The notes: a model not told the origin generated them from the sequence alone. A DNA stretch of 64,000 bases from B30-G6 sp963701385 (GCA_963701385.1 CAVOZW010000017.1:1-64000), one strand, 5' to 3'. Positions 25,734-34,980 are shown, numbered from the stretch's first letter. Numbers and translations are program-made.

Positions 25734-27728
25734 CTAAACATCCAGTTTCTTAGCCTGGTAGCCACTATAGGCTGATGTAAAAAAATTGTGCACATAGGCT
25801 TCGAAGTTCTTATCGCCCACGATCTCGTTGATCATGGCATCATCTCCCGGGTTTTGCTTTTTCAATTCGATCATCAAGGGGTGTTCTTTGACTTTTTTTA
25901 ATTCGATAAAAAAATCATAATAGTCCGATACCCATTTGTTCTTGGATGGGTCATTTTTCTTAAACTCTGTTTTCATCGCAGCGAGGTAACGTTTCTCTTC
26001 GATGGATTTATAATCGAATATCCCCTCGCACAGTGCGCCGATGAGCGAAACGGCTATACCCACTCCCACGAGAATAGCACCGAGCGGTGCAAATGGTGTT
26101 AACATCAAAACCGAACCTCCCAAAACAAGCCCTTTTCCCGCGTATGCAACTACAGAATAGGCGTACTTTTTGCCATCACCGGTATCAGCTGCAGCATACA
26201 TATCGTAGATCGAGATTCCCCAATCTGCTGCTGCCCCAGCAACTCCAGCCGCCTTAGAAACGACAGCTCCTTTTGGGATTCGATTATTTATTACAGGGAT
26301 ATCCATGATATCCGTTGTTACACCATAAATTGCAGTAGCCTTATCGATGGTGTCACGATTGTTCTTGCTCTCCTTTTGCAATGCTGCAAGAAGTGATATG
26401 GCCGACACACCAGCTTTAATGCCGCCTTTGATATTGTCCGGTACAGGATTTGTTTGTTTCTCGAAAAAGCCATCCACATTTACTGGTGTCCCGTGAATGA
26501 GAGAACGATCTAACTCCTGTTGCAGCTCACCGTAGTCGGTAATAATCCCTTTCGCTTCGAGAAAATAGCAGACGCCTTTGAAATCTGTGCTGAGTGATCT
26601 AAGCTTTGAAGCTAATTGATAATTTCTGGCTTCAGCCACGATTTTTAACATATTCTGTATGTTACCAATCCACTTGGCCTTTTCTTCTGCTTTCTTTATG
26701 GCACTTTTGGCCTTGCCTTTAGCCGAGTCTTCGACCAGCTTTTTAAACTGCTCTTTGTACAAAGAACGGGAGGTATATGTTCCCGTTTGAAAAAAGGAAA
26801 TTAGCGCATCATCGTAGATCTTGATGATTTCATCAGTGGGTATGAAAGTGGAACTCGAATTTCGTTTTTCCCAATCCGTTATCTTGTATTGATAATTGTG
26901 GATTTGAGATCGAAAGATCGCATCGAGGATGGCGACCGGCATCTGAATCCTTTTTTTGTATCTTCGGGTTTCGCCTTCTATAAAATTAGTCAATACCCTT
27001 CTCGTTTCCTCTACACAAGCTACATTGATAATCGTGCTTTCAATGTTGTCGGAGTAAAATATTTTATCCCCCGTAGATATCCTTCCTTTTACTCGTCGTT
27101 CTTTTTTGTGCGCCCTTAATGATAGTGATATCTGGATATGGCGTCCACGCCCCTTCACCACATTATGGGCCTGATCAAGAAGGCACGCACAAGCCATGGC
27201 TTTACCGATACAATTGTGATACGCCTTAGTCGTTTTCGTCAATATTTTAGTGTAGTGCTTCAGTCTCTCAATATAGATATCGATTGGACAACACAGAAAA
27301 ATCGCCTTATTATCTTTGTTGATGAAGCCACGAAATGCAAGGTTGTGCTTATTCAGATAATCAACGTTTACCGATTTGGCAGTCACATATTTGAAAGGCC
27401 AGACAAACAAGCATATTTCTTGATCTGAAGAAAAGGTAACAGGTTGATATCTATATTTATAGTGTTTTTTCATTATCCAGGGATGCATGAGCTGAGAGAC
27501 CATGAATTTCTTGTTTTTAAATTGCAGGTCTGAATCGCACGTATACATGATCCCCTTGTTGTCTGTCCTGGCAACTCCTCCGAAAATTTTGCCCATGTTG
27601 ACAAAATCATTTTTAGTATATGCATAGACAACCCACTGGTTCGTTATCGGGACTGGAAGACGTTTCCCCTTACGAACGAAAGACTCACCTGCATAGAACA
27701 ATTTCGGTTTTATCGCTTGGCCTGCCAT
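25734..27728 (-). CDS. Putative membrane-active T6SS effector
   Basis: This 664-residue protein has no N-terminal signal. A Lys/Arg-rich, partly helical body (residues ~1-420) is followed by small-residue-rich hydrophobic stretches: about 430-450 (GGIKAGVSAISLLAAL), 485-505 (VVSKAAGVAGAAADWGI) and a long hairpin-like pair near 528-568 (AGKGLVLGGSVLMLTPFAPLGAILVGVGIAVSL). Such late hydrophobic hairpins resemble pore-forming toxins delivered by T6SS (VasX, colicin-like), though I see no sequence identity that names a family. A DUF1795 chaperone gene lies two genes upstream; such chaperones protect effectors with membrane segments. It is AT-rich, typical of cargo. No obvious immunity gene is next to it. 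Confidence 0.6.
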   Translation of the reverse strand: MAGQAIKPKLFYAGESFVRKGKRLPVPITNQWVVYAYTKNDFVNMGKIFGGVARTDNKGIMYTCDSDLQFKNKKFMVSQLMHPWIMKKHYKYRYQPVTFSSDQEICLFVWPFKYVTAKSVNVDYLNKHNLAFRGFINKDNKAIFLCCPIDIYIERLKHYTKILTKTTKAYHNCIGKAMACACLLDQAHNVVKGRGRHIQISLSLRAHKKERRVKGRISTGDKIFYSDNIESTIINVACVEETRRVLTNFIEGETRRYKKRIQMPVAILDAIFRSQIHNYQYKITDWEKRNSSSTFIPTDEIIKIYDDALISFFQTGTYTSRSLYKEQFKKLVEDSAKGKAKSAIKKAEEKAKWIGNIQNMLKIVAEARNYQLASKLRSLSTDFKGVCYFLEAKGIITDYGELQQELDRSLIHGTPVNVDGFFEKQTNPVPDNIKGGIKAGVSAISLLAALQKESKNNRDTIDKATAIYGVTTDIMDIPVINNRIPKGAVVSKAAGVAGAAADWGISIYDMYAAADTGDGKKYAYSVVAYAGKGLVLGGSVLMLTPFAPLGAILVGVGIAVSLIGALCEGIFDYKSIEEKRYLAAMKTEFKKNDPSKNKWVSDYYDFFIELKKVKEHPLMIELKKQNPGDDAMINEIVGDKNFEAYVHNFFTSAYSGYQAKKLDV

Positions 27729-27767
27729 GCTATTACAATATCATCCAAATTCTATTATCAGAACGTT

Positions 27768-28283
27768 TTACTCCTCATAACCGTCTGCCTGTTCGGACTG
27801 CAATATCGCCTCGTCATCCGCATCGATATCCGGCTCCTGGTACAATTCATCTATTTCAGATGAAACAAATCCAGACTCGCTATAAGGCAATGCACCGTCA
27901 ACAGATATATCTTGGTGCTTTGTGATTGGCCTCTTTTTATCCAGGTCCTCTTCTTCGATCAGCAATTCATGGAAAACGATGAATCTGCCGAGGTCGTTTC
28001 CATCATTATCCTTATTCAAGTCATACTCTAAGCTATATTGTTTCCCTGGAATGACCCCGGAAAATTCCAAACGCAGATATTTGTCATCGACTTTTTCGCT
28101 TTTTTCAGCCACCTTAATGGTCTTTTTGTACTTTTCATCAGATGACTCCAGAGTGGCTTCATCGTCATTAATGGCCGGATCAATGTCATCCATCTCAATC
28201 AGGATATAGTAGGTTCCGCCCAAATAAAATTGATTTCGCTTACCACTTCTGGCTTTGCGCTTTTTGGTTTTATAGTTTTCCAT
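27768..28283 (-). CDS. Effector-associated small protein, related to the one at 21423-22112
   Basis: Of 171 residues, about 25-125 share a beta-rich domain with the protein encoded at 21423-22112 (IDP...F.GVIPGKQYSLEYDLNKDN...F). The tail is very acidic (Asp/Glu in EEDLDKKRP, ELYQEPDIDADDEA). There is no signal peptide. It lies 39 bp before the membrane effector gene and follows the DUF1795 chaperone gene. By position it may be a cargo adaptor or tether. No established family name is known to me. Confidence 0.65.
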   Translation of the reverse strand: MENYKTKKRKARSGKRNQFYLGGTYYILIEMDDIDPAINDDEATLESSDEKYKKTIKVAEKSEKVDDKYLRLEFSGVIPGKQYSLEYDLNKDNDGNDLGRFIVFHELLIEEEDLDKKRPITKHQDISVDGALPYSESGFVSSEIDELYQEPDIDADDEAILQSEQADGYEE

Positions 28284-28330
28284 TTTTCTAGTTAGCCAGT
28301 TTAAACATCATGTAATGTAGCTCACCCGCT

Positions 28331-28804
28331 TTATTGAGATGGTACATCAAAACTCATCAGTATCTTATCAACTTTTCCTCTTAGCATTTTCCACGTTTTT
28401 TTTGAAAATGTGGCATTGAGTATATAACCTGTGTTATTTCTCGTCAGGTAAATGGCTCGCTGGTAAACTTCCCTGTTATCAACCGGACACCACTTATAGA
28501 CAATATCAACTCCTTGAATTCCACTTAAAAATGTGATCTTTCCCCGTTTCAGTTCCTGGTAGCCTTGCATTTCACCTTCCACAGCCCTGATATTTTTAGC
28601 AGCATACTTTTCAAAATTCTGTTCGTCGATATTATTTTCGATCGTTACATAAATATTGTGGCGGATACCATCCTCTTCAGGACCTTCATAGCGGTATACC
28701 GACTGATCCTTCCAATCCGTTGGCAATCTTAAATTGAATCGGTTATTTAATATAATAAAAGCAGAGTTCTGATTGTTTTGGTCTGTTTTCTTCTTCTTGA
28801 ACAT
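28331..28804 (-). CDS. DUF1795 (Eag-type) T6SS chaperone
   Basis: The protein (157 aa) carries the DUF1795/DcrB-like fold typical of Eag chaperones: an N-terminal NRFNLRLPTDWKDQSVYRY, a central NIYVTIENNIDEQNFEKYA, and C-terminal GYILNATFSKKTWKM...VDKILMSF. No signal peptide is seen, unlike periplasmic DcrB. Eag proteins bind transmembrane segments of T6SS effectors, often PAAR-linked ones, and load them onto VgrG. It lies 19 bp after the PAAR fragment and two genes before a putative membrane effector, which fits. Confidence 0.85.
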   Translation of the reverse strand: MFKKKKTDQNNQNSAFIILNNRFNLRLPTDWKDQSVYRYEGPEEDGIRHNIYVTIENNIDEQNFEKYAAKNIRAVEGEMQGYQELKRGKITFLSGIQGVDIVYKWCPVDNREVYQRAIYLTRNNTGYILNATFSKKTWKMLRGKVDKILMSFDVPSQ

Positions 28805-28823
28805 GCAGCACCGACTTGTTTTA

Positions 28824-29231
28824 TTAATCAGGTTGGTTGGCTATATTCGGAAACTTCACATCACAATTTCCGGGAGGAACTTCTTCCTCTTTTCTATATC
28901 CATTTCCATCAAGCTTGCCTTTTCTAATTTCGCCGTTGGCTAGATACAGAATATATTCCTCATTTGGAATTGGATTATCCTCGTTGTCCAATAGCTCGAT
29001 TTCAAGATAATCTTTGAACTCCAGAATATCCGACCTGGTCCTCTGGTTCTTAACTTTTACAAAGAAATAGTATTCCGGTGCCGAGTAGCCCTTTTTCTTG
29101 TCGGATTCTGAGTCCTCGTCCTCATCTTCGTGATATTCGTATTCCCATTCTGCTTCGACTTTGCCTCCGTCTACCTCTGGCTTCGATCTCCTCGATAAAA
29201 TCGTCCGAACCAGTGATATCTCTGTTCCCAT
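28824..29231 (-). pseudogene. C-terminal fragment of the interrupted PAAR protein
   Basis: This frame is in the same phase as the PAAR gene upstream and is separated from it only by a stop at 29235. From KVEAEWEYEYHED on it aligns with the PAAR-extension paralogue at 24226-25680, including APEYYFFVKV and the regulatory-like unit NEEYILYLANGEIRKGKLDGNG with IPPG/VPPG. The first ~20 codons after the stop are out-of-frame sequence. Three single-base insertions (about 29255, 29221 and 29175) explain both the stop and the garbled part. Removing them yields a continuous PAAR-extension protein of about 363 residues. On its own this fragment has no ribosome-binding site worth naming. Confidence 0.8.
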
Positions 29232-29234
29232 ATT

Positions 29235-29915
29235 TCAATCCTGGCGGTTGTTGCCATCCTCGAAACCTTCCACTTCTGCGGTCAGTTTAACCACATCGCC
29301 GACCCTGGCCTCGTCTTGCGACCACTTGGCGTTATAAACCGCGAAAAGCTTGACCGTGTAATCACCTTCGTCCGGCAGCCCGCTTCGTTTGATGCGGCCG
29401 TCGCCGGTCAGGATTCCTTTGGAAGTATTCCCACCCGGGTCGGTCAATTCGTACTCGACTTCGGTGATCGGGTTGCCGGCCGAATCCACGAACTGGCAGT
29501 CGATCCAGTGGGGTCCTTCTTTTTCGGGGCCTGGCTCGCCCACCAAAGCGGAGTAGGCGCTGGCCTTGGCAGCCGCTGCAGCACCGCCGCCCCCGCCACC
29601 ACCGCCGCCCCCGCCAGTCTCGCCAATCAGGACCGTCATGCAGCCCAGGACGATGGCGTCGGGCGGGCCGGTGCAGACGGCCATGTCGCCCATACGGGCT
29701 GCCGGCATACCACCGATGAGAACCCCGGCGCTCCCCAGGGATATGGGCCCACCCACATGGGGCACCGGTGCGGGTGCCGGCGTCACCATGGGGCACACAT
29801 GCATATCGCCGAGTCGCGCCGCCGGCATGCCACCAATGAGCACGGTGGGGCATCCGGCCACGATAGTGCCGCCATGGGCGGTCATGTCGCCGATTCTGGC
29901 CGCGGGTTTACCCAA
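29235..29915 (-). CDS. PAAR-domain spike-tip protein, truncated extension
   Basis: Residues 1-100 form a PAAR domain with repeated (A/G)ARxGD, VLIGGMPAAR and His/Cys residues for the metal at the tip (HGG, CP, HVCP, CTGPP). It sharpens the VgrG spike. A linker of eleven Gly and five Ala follows (about 101-116). From ~135 an extension begins with a transthyretin/carboxypeptidase-regulatory-like unit (FVDSAGNPITEVEYELTD, then GRIKRSGLPDEGDYTVKL) and the start of a further domain (AKWSQDEARVGDVVKL), where a stop interrupts it. It lies directly downstream of vgrG. The high GC of the N-terminal part contrasts with the AT-rich cargo genes after it. Confidence 0.92.
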   Translation of the reverse strand: MGKPAARIGDMTAHGGTIVAGCPTVLIGGMPAARLGDMHVCPMVTPAPAPVPHVGGPISLGSAGVLIGGMPAARMGDMAVCTGPPDAIVLGCMTVLIGETGGGGGGGGGGGAAAAAKASAYSALVGEPGPEKEGPHWIDCQFVDSAGNPITEVEYELTDPGGNTSKGILTGDGRIKRSGLPDEGDYTVKLFAVYNAKWSQDEARVGDVVKLTAEVEGFEDGNNRQD

Positions 29916-30034
29916 TGATTCCTCCCTGAAAAATTATTATTTTTTGAATTCTGAATGAATGTATTCTATGCATTGTAGAAAATAGCCATCTCGCCAACTC
30001 AAAACGAAAAACTTACAATTCACAATTGCCCTGC

Positions 30035-32251
30035 CTAGTTGATCATCACAATCGCTCCGGATATGGTCGTCTTGGCACCACCCTTGAGCTCCGCCATGGT
30101 ACTGCCCTCGACCTTGGCCGACAGGCCGCCCTTGGCTTCCATATTCATGCCGCCCTCGATCTTGGCGTCCATGTCGGCCTTGATCTCAACATTCATGGCC
30201 TTGAGCGAGATTTCGTTGGCCTCCAATGCGATTTTGCCGCTGGACGCCGTAATGTTGATATCCCCGCCCGACTCAATGGTGATGGTGGAGCCCGCATCCA
30301 GCTTGACGATGTTGCCGCCGGCATCCTCGATGGTCACGTTGTCGTTGTCGTCGTCCAGGGTGATGTGGTGGCCGCTGCTGCTGGCCAAACTAATTTTCTT
30401 TTGATCGTCGTCCAGGATGGCGCTGTGACCCTCTGTTGTGGTCAATTCTATTTTCTTGTTCTCGTCGTCAAACAGGAATTTGTGGCCGTCCGTGGTCTGG
30501 GTGGTGATCTTTTTGTTCTCGTCGTCAATCTCCAGCGTGTGCCCGTTGGTCGAGCTCAGCACGATCTTCTTGTTCTCGTCGTCGAACAGCAGCTTGTGGG
30601 CGTTGGTGGTCTCGATGGCGATCAGCTTGTTTTTATCGTCCATGGACACTTTGTGCTGGTCGCGGGTTTCGATGGTCAGGATCTGCTCTTTTTCATCCAT
30701 GGTCAGCTTGTGGCCGTAGGCGTTCAACAACACCACCCGGGTTTCCTTGGATTTGTCTTCCATCAGCAGTTCGTTAAACGACCCGCCTCCCGGGGTGGTC
30801 TGCGAACGCAGGGCGCTCTTGGTCTTTTGGTCCGGCAGCTTGTAGGGCGGCGTGTTGGTGCCGTGATAAACCCGGCCGGTGATCAGGGGTTTGTCCGGGT
30901 CCCCTTCCAGAAAGTCCACCACCACCTCCTGGTCGACGCGTGGGATGTGCATGGCGCCCCATCCGGCCCCGGCCCAGATCTGACTGACGCGGATCCAGCA
31001 GGAGCTTTTTTCGTTTTTCTTCCCCACACGGTCCCAGTGGAATTGCACTTTCACACGACCGTGTTCATCCGTGTAGATCTCTTCGCCGGCAGGCCCCACT
31101 ACGATGGCTGTCTGGATGCCCTGAACAATGGGCTTGGGGGTTTTGCGCAGGGGCCGGTAAACCACGTCGGAAGGGATGCCGCTGAACTTGTTGCTGTAGC
31201 TGAATCCCTCTGTACCGGCCTGCTCTTCCAGCACCTGGGGCTGGGATCCGAAATGGCTGATGTCGGTTAACAAATACTCCTTTTCAAAACTGCTCAGATC
31301 GTGCCCTTCCAGCTTGAAGGTAAATCCGGGAACCAGGCGCGGGCAGTTGCTCTGTCCTTCAACGCTTTCCAAAAAGACACGGCCCTCGTCCAGACGGATG
31401 TTGGCCAGGGCATCTCCGCGAGCATCTTCGATGTAGTCGCCCGGATAGTCGTACTGCTCGATCTCGGTATGGGTATTGGCTTCCTTGTGCCGCAGCAGCT
31501 TGGCCGAGGGTTTCAGAAAATTGAAATCTTTGAGGGACACCTTTCCCGTGGATATTTGGCGCGAGTGCGCCACAGTCTGGATGGTTTCCTTGGTGACCAC
31601 CATACCGGCCCCCGTCCGGACCGCGATTTCCACCTGATTGTCGTCATTTTTCTCACCCTGGATAGGCCGGTAGATACCGGCACTGTCGGCAAAGACCAGC
31701 AGGTGATTTTCCTCGTCGTGCTCGAAAAAGTAGAAAATGCCTTCCGCCTCTGCCAAACGGGAAATAAAATTCAAATCGGTTTCGCGGTACTGGACACAAT
31801 AGTCCATTTTTTCGTAGCTACCCTGCAACCGGAATTCGAATCGGTCCGAAGTGATGCCGGCTTCGGTCAGAACCTCCTCGATAATTCCTTTGACGTCCTT
31901 TTCCTGGAATATGCGGCAGTCCTGCGCCAGGGAGAGCAGCCAGAGGGTCGGTACCAGTGTGGCTTTGTACAGAAAAAATCGCCTGGTGCTGCCGGTTTGC
32001 CAGAATTTATTGACGATGCCGTGAAAGTGACGCTCCGAATCCGTTTTGAGGCCAAAGATCGATAGCAGACCGATTTCACCGACGACATCGTCAAAGGTCA
32101 CTTCCACCTCGTCATCGCGTGTGGCCAGTGTGAGATCGACTTCAAACGGTGTGGAGATGTCCTCTCTGGCTGAAAAAGCCACGACCCGGAGTTGCCGCCC
32201 GCCGGCCTTGAATAGAAAGCTCTCCTCGTCCGCCGATCTGAAATCAGCCAT
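30035..32251 (-). CDS. vgrG: VgrG (TssI) spike protein
   Basis: This is a full-length VgrG of 738 residues. The gp27-like part begins with FLFKAGGRQLRVVAFSA and FEVDLTLA, and contains the typical CVQYRETDLNFISRLAEAEGIFYFFEHD. The gp5-like part includes AIVVGPAGEEIYTDEHGRVKVQFHWDR and WIRVSQIWAGAGWGAMHIPR. The needle has about seven 19-residue repeats of the HxLxxDDENKKIxLxT type, then a long beta-helical tail. There is no extra C-terminal effector domain. The ATG at 32251 is chosen because GGAGG lies five bases upstream; an upstream in-frame TTG at 32263 is less likely. ClpV's stop overlaps this Shine-Dalgarno, so translation is coupled. Confidence 0.96.
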   Translation of the reverse strand: MADFRSADEESFLFKAGGRQLRVVAFSAREDISTPFEVDLTLATRDDEVEVTFDDVVGEIGLLSIFGLKTDSERHFHGIVNKFWQTGSTRRFFLYKATLVPTLWLLSLAQDCRIFQEKDVKGIIEEVLTEAGITSDRFEFRLQGSYEKMDYCVQYRETDLNFISRLAEAEGIFYFFEHDEENHLLVFADSAGIYRPIQGEKNDDNQVEIAVRTGAGMVVTKETIQTVAHSRQISTGKVSLKDFNFLKPSAKLLRHKEANTHTEIEQYDYPGDYIEDARGDALANIRLDEGRVFLESVEGQSNCPRLVPGFTFKLEGHDLSSFEKEYLLTDISHFGSQPQVLEEQAGTEGFSYSNKFSGIPSDVVYRPLRKTPKPIVQGIQTAIVVGPAGEEIYTDEHGRVKVQFHWDRVGKKNEKSSCWIRVSQIWAGAGWGAMHIPRVDQEVVVDFLEGDPDKPLITGRVYHGTNTPPYKLPDQKTKSALRSQTTPGGGSFNELLMEDKSKETRVVLLNAYGHKLTMDEKEQILTIETRDQHKVSMDDKNKLIAIETTNAHKLLFDDENKKIVLSSTNGHTLEIDDENKKITTQTTDGHKFLFDDENKKIELTTTEGHSAILDDDQKKISLASSSGHHITLDDDNDNVTIEDAGGNIVKLDAGSTITIESGGDINITASSGKIALEANEISLKAMNVEIKADMDAKIEGGMNMEAKGGLSAKVEGSTMAELKGGAKTTISGAIVMIN

Positions 32252-32252
32252 G

Positions 32253-34883
32253 TTATCCTCCAAAATCTATCGTAAACATGCCGTCCTCATTCAGATCCAG
32301 GTTGATCTGCGACGGCATTTCACCCTCGCTCATGCAACTCAGGATCTCCTGGGACATGCGTGGCATGATGCTGCCGCTCATGATGTAATCGATATTCCTG
32401 GCACCGGTTTCAACCTCGGTGCAGCGAGCCGCGATCTGTTCCACCACCGCCGGAGAATAGACCAGCTTCATCTTATGGTTTTCGGCCAGTCTTCTGACCA
32501 GCTTTTCCATTTTGAGGGCCACGATCTCCTTGAGGACATCGGTCTTTAACGTCAGGTAGGGAATCAGGTTCATGCGTGCCAGAAGGGCGGGTTTGAAATG
32601 GTTGCTCAATATGGGACGGATGGCTGCGCTGATGCTTTCCAACGGCGGAACTTCATCACCGGAGCACATTTCCGTGATCACATCGGTGGCCAGGTTGCTG
32701 GTCAGGAAAATGACCGTGTTCTTGAAATCGATCAGCCGGCCCTCGCCATCGGAGAGCATGCCTTTGTCGAAAACCTGGTAAAACAGGTTCATCACCTCCA
32801 GGTGCCCTTTCTCCACTTCGTCGATGAGCACGACCGAATAAGGCCGTTGACGAACGGCTTCCGTGAGGACACCCCCCTCACCATAGCCCACATACCCGGG
32901 CGGCGATCCGATCAAGCGGCTGACGGTGTGTTTCTCCTGGAACTCGCTCATGTTAATGGTCACCATAAAATTTTCGCCGCCAAACAGGAGGTCGGCCACC
33001 GCCAGGCCGGTTTCGGTCTTGCCCACGCCGCTGGGACCGGCCAGCATGAACACACCCATGGGCTGATTGGGATCCTTAACCCCGGCCTTGGCAGCCTTGA
33101 TCACCCGGGTGAGACTATCCAGGGCCCCATCCTGGCCCTTGATGCGTGCTTTCAAATTCTCCCCCAGATTGATGATGCCCTTGGCCTCGTCCTTCATTAC
33201 TTTCCCGAGGGGTATTCCCGTCCAGTCGGAGACCACCTTGGAAACAACGTCCGGATCCACTTCCGTGCGCACCAGCGGTGAATCACCTTGGATCCGCTGC
33301 AGGTCTTCCACCGCCGCGTTCAGTTCCGCTTTCAGGTCCGCCGCCGTCTCCCCCTCCGCCGCAGGCTTTTGCCCTGCTTCGTAAAGTCGCTGCCGAATCT
33401 CAATCACCTTTTGGGCCGCGGCCTGCTCTTCCAGCCAGCGCTCTTTGAGCGAATCAACCTCCTGGTTAAGTTTATCCAGTTCGGTCTGGGTCTCCTGGGT
33501 GCGCTCTTTATCGATCTCCATTCCGTGAAGCGCGTCGCGCTCGAGGGCCTTCTGCTCGCGCTGGAGCGCCTGCATACGGCGCTCCTTGTCTTCGATCACA
33601 TCGGGTTTGGCGGTCAACAGCACCTTTACCCGCGCCGCACTGGTATCCAGCAGATCGACGGCCTTGTCCGGTAGCTGACGCCCGGAGATGTAGCGGCTGG
33701 AGAGCTCGGCCGCAGCCACGATGGCATCATCACGCACCACCACGCTATGGGCGGCCTCGTACTTGCTCTTTAGACCCCGCAGAATCAGCGTGGCAATCTC
33801 TTCGGACGGTTCGTCCAGTTTGACCAGCTGGAATCGGCGTGCCAGGGCCGCATCTTTCTCAAAATATTTCTTGTATTCCGACCATGTGGTGGCAGCCACG
33901 GTGCGCAGCTCGCCGCGCGCCAGGGCCGGCTTTAGCAAGTTGGCCGCGTCAGACATCCCAGCGGCTCCTCCGGCGCCGATCAGTGTGTGGGCCTCGTCGA
34001 TAAAAAGAATGATCGGTTTTTCGGATGCCTTGATCTCGTTGATCACCGACTTCAGACGATTTTCAAACTCGCCCTTCATGCCGGCCCCGGCCTGGAGCAG
34101 CCCCATGTCCAGTCCCAGAATCGACACGTCGTGCAGCAACTCGGGAACGTCTCCCTCAACAACGCGCAAAGCCAGCCCTTCCACAACCGCCGTCTTGCCC
34201 ACCCCAGCCTCGCCCACCACGATGGGGTTGTTTTTGCGCCGGCGGGCCAGGATATCCACCATCTGGCGGATTTCACGATCGCGCCCGAACACGGGGTCGA
34301 TCTCCCCGGCCGCGGCCTTAGCCGTAAAGTTGTCGCAAAATTGGTTCAGGGCCGTTCCCTCGCCGGCTGTCACAGCTTCGCGCTGCTCGGTCGCAACGAC
34401 CGAGGGCTTTTCCGTCGATCCTTTGACCGAATCCCAGAATTGAGACCTTAGCGCATCCCGGCTGATGGCCTCAAGAATGTCAACATAATCCCCGGTGGCG
34501 AACTGGGTAGGCCTGTTCAGGAATGCCAGCAGCAGGGCCCCGGAGCGCACCCGGGTCTCTTTTAAATCGACGGATCCCACCAGCCAGCCCTCCTGGAATA
34601 ACTCCATTAAAACCGGGGAAAAAACCGGTTTGGCAGCATTGCCGGTCTTGAATTCCTCCAGGGAGCGGTCGATGGCCTTCTGCAGGCGACCGGCATCAAT
34701 GTCGAAATGGCGCAGGATCAACGGAAGATCTGACCGGGCGTCCTCCAACAGCTTGGAAAGCAGGTGTTCGATGGTCACTTCGTAATGGGTGCGTGATACG
34801 CATAGTCCGGCGGCTGCTTCAAGCGATCGGGTGCAATGGGTGTTCAACCGGCCTAACAGGGACTTGATGTCGACCGAAATCAT
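32253..34883 (-). CDS. clpV: ClpV (TssH) AAA+ unfoldase
   Basis: The 876-residue ATPase takes apart contracted T6SS sheaths so that TssB/TssC can be reused. An N-terminal Clp repeat domain (residues ~10-150) is followed by two AAA+ modules. Walker A motifs are GEAGVGKT at 224-231 and GPSGVGKT at 616-623, with Walker B LFIDEAHTLIGAGG in the first and VVLIDEVEKGH in the second. A ClpB-like middle coiled coil lies at about 430-520. The length is usual for ClpV. It is translationally coupled to vgrG and follows tssG by about 100 bp, a gap holding one of the intergenic repeats. Confidence 0.96.
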   Translation of the reverse strand: MISVDIKSLLGRLNTHCTRSLEAAAGLCVSRTHYEVTIEHLLSKLLEDARSDLPLILRHFDIDAGRLQKAIDRSLEEFKTGNAAKPVFSPVLMELFQEGWLVGSVDLKETRVRSGALLLAFLNRPTQFATGDYVDILEAISRDALRSQFWDSVKGSTEKPSVVATEQREAVTAGEGTALNQFCDNFTAKAAAGEIDPVFGRDREIRQMVDILARRRKNNPIVVGEAGVGKTAVVEGLALRVVEGDVPELLHDVSILGLDMGLLQAGAGMKGEFENRLKSVINEIKASEKPIILFIDEAHTLIGAGGAAGMSDAANLLKPALARGELRTVAATTWSEYKKYFEKDAALARRFQLVKLDEPSEEIATLILRGLKSKYEAAHSVVVRDDAIVAAAELSSRYISGRQLPDKAVDLLDTSAARVKVLLTAKPDVIEDKERRMQALQREQKALERDALHGMEIDKERTQETQTELDKLNQEVDSLKERWLEEQAAAQKVIEIRQRLYEAGQKPAAEGETAADLKAELNAAVEDLQRIQGDSPLVRTEVDPDVVSKVVSDWTGIPLGKVMKDEAKGIINLGENLKARIKGQDGALDSLTRVIKAAKAGVKDPNQPMGVFMLAGPSGVGKTETGLAVADLLFGGENFMVTINMSEFQEKHTVSRLIGSPPGYVGYGEGGVLTEAVRQRPYSVVLIDEVEKGHLEVMNLFYQVFDKGMLSDGEGRLIDFKNTVIFLTSNLATDVITEMCSGDEVPPLESISAAIRPILSNHFKPALLARMNLIPYLTLKTDVLKEIVALKMEKLVRRLAENHKMKLVYSPAVVEQIAARCTEVETGARNIDYIMSGSIMPRMSQEILSCMSEGEMPSQINLDLNEDGMFTIDFGG

Positions 34884-34943
34884 GGGATGACCTCCTTACC
34901 CGGTTGGTGCGGAATTTCAATTTCTAAGGTTTTGTGGCTTTTA

Positions 34944-34980
34944 AGCATTTCACTTGGACCCTTGAATGCTGAAATTTTGC
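34944..34980 (-). repeat. Short intergenic repeat (GGATTCAAGG family), copy 1
   Basis: On the minus strand this spacer between tssG and clpV reads AATTTCAGCATTCAAGGGTC, followed by CAAGTGAAA. It matches spacer sequences at 37744-37770, 37886-37920 and 41266-41300 in the same orientation. Confidence 0.5.

Noticed and set aside
29316..29958. Plus-strand frames opposite PAAR
   Set aside because: Low-complexity Pro/Ala/His translations caused by the Gly/Ala linker and GC-rich PAAR codons.
30026..31270. Long plus-strand frame opposite vgrG
   Set aside because: Antisense to an unmistakable VgrG. Its Val/Leu-rich translation reflects the repeated acidic codons on the other strand.
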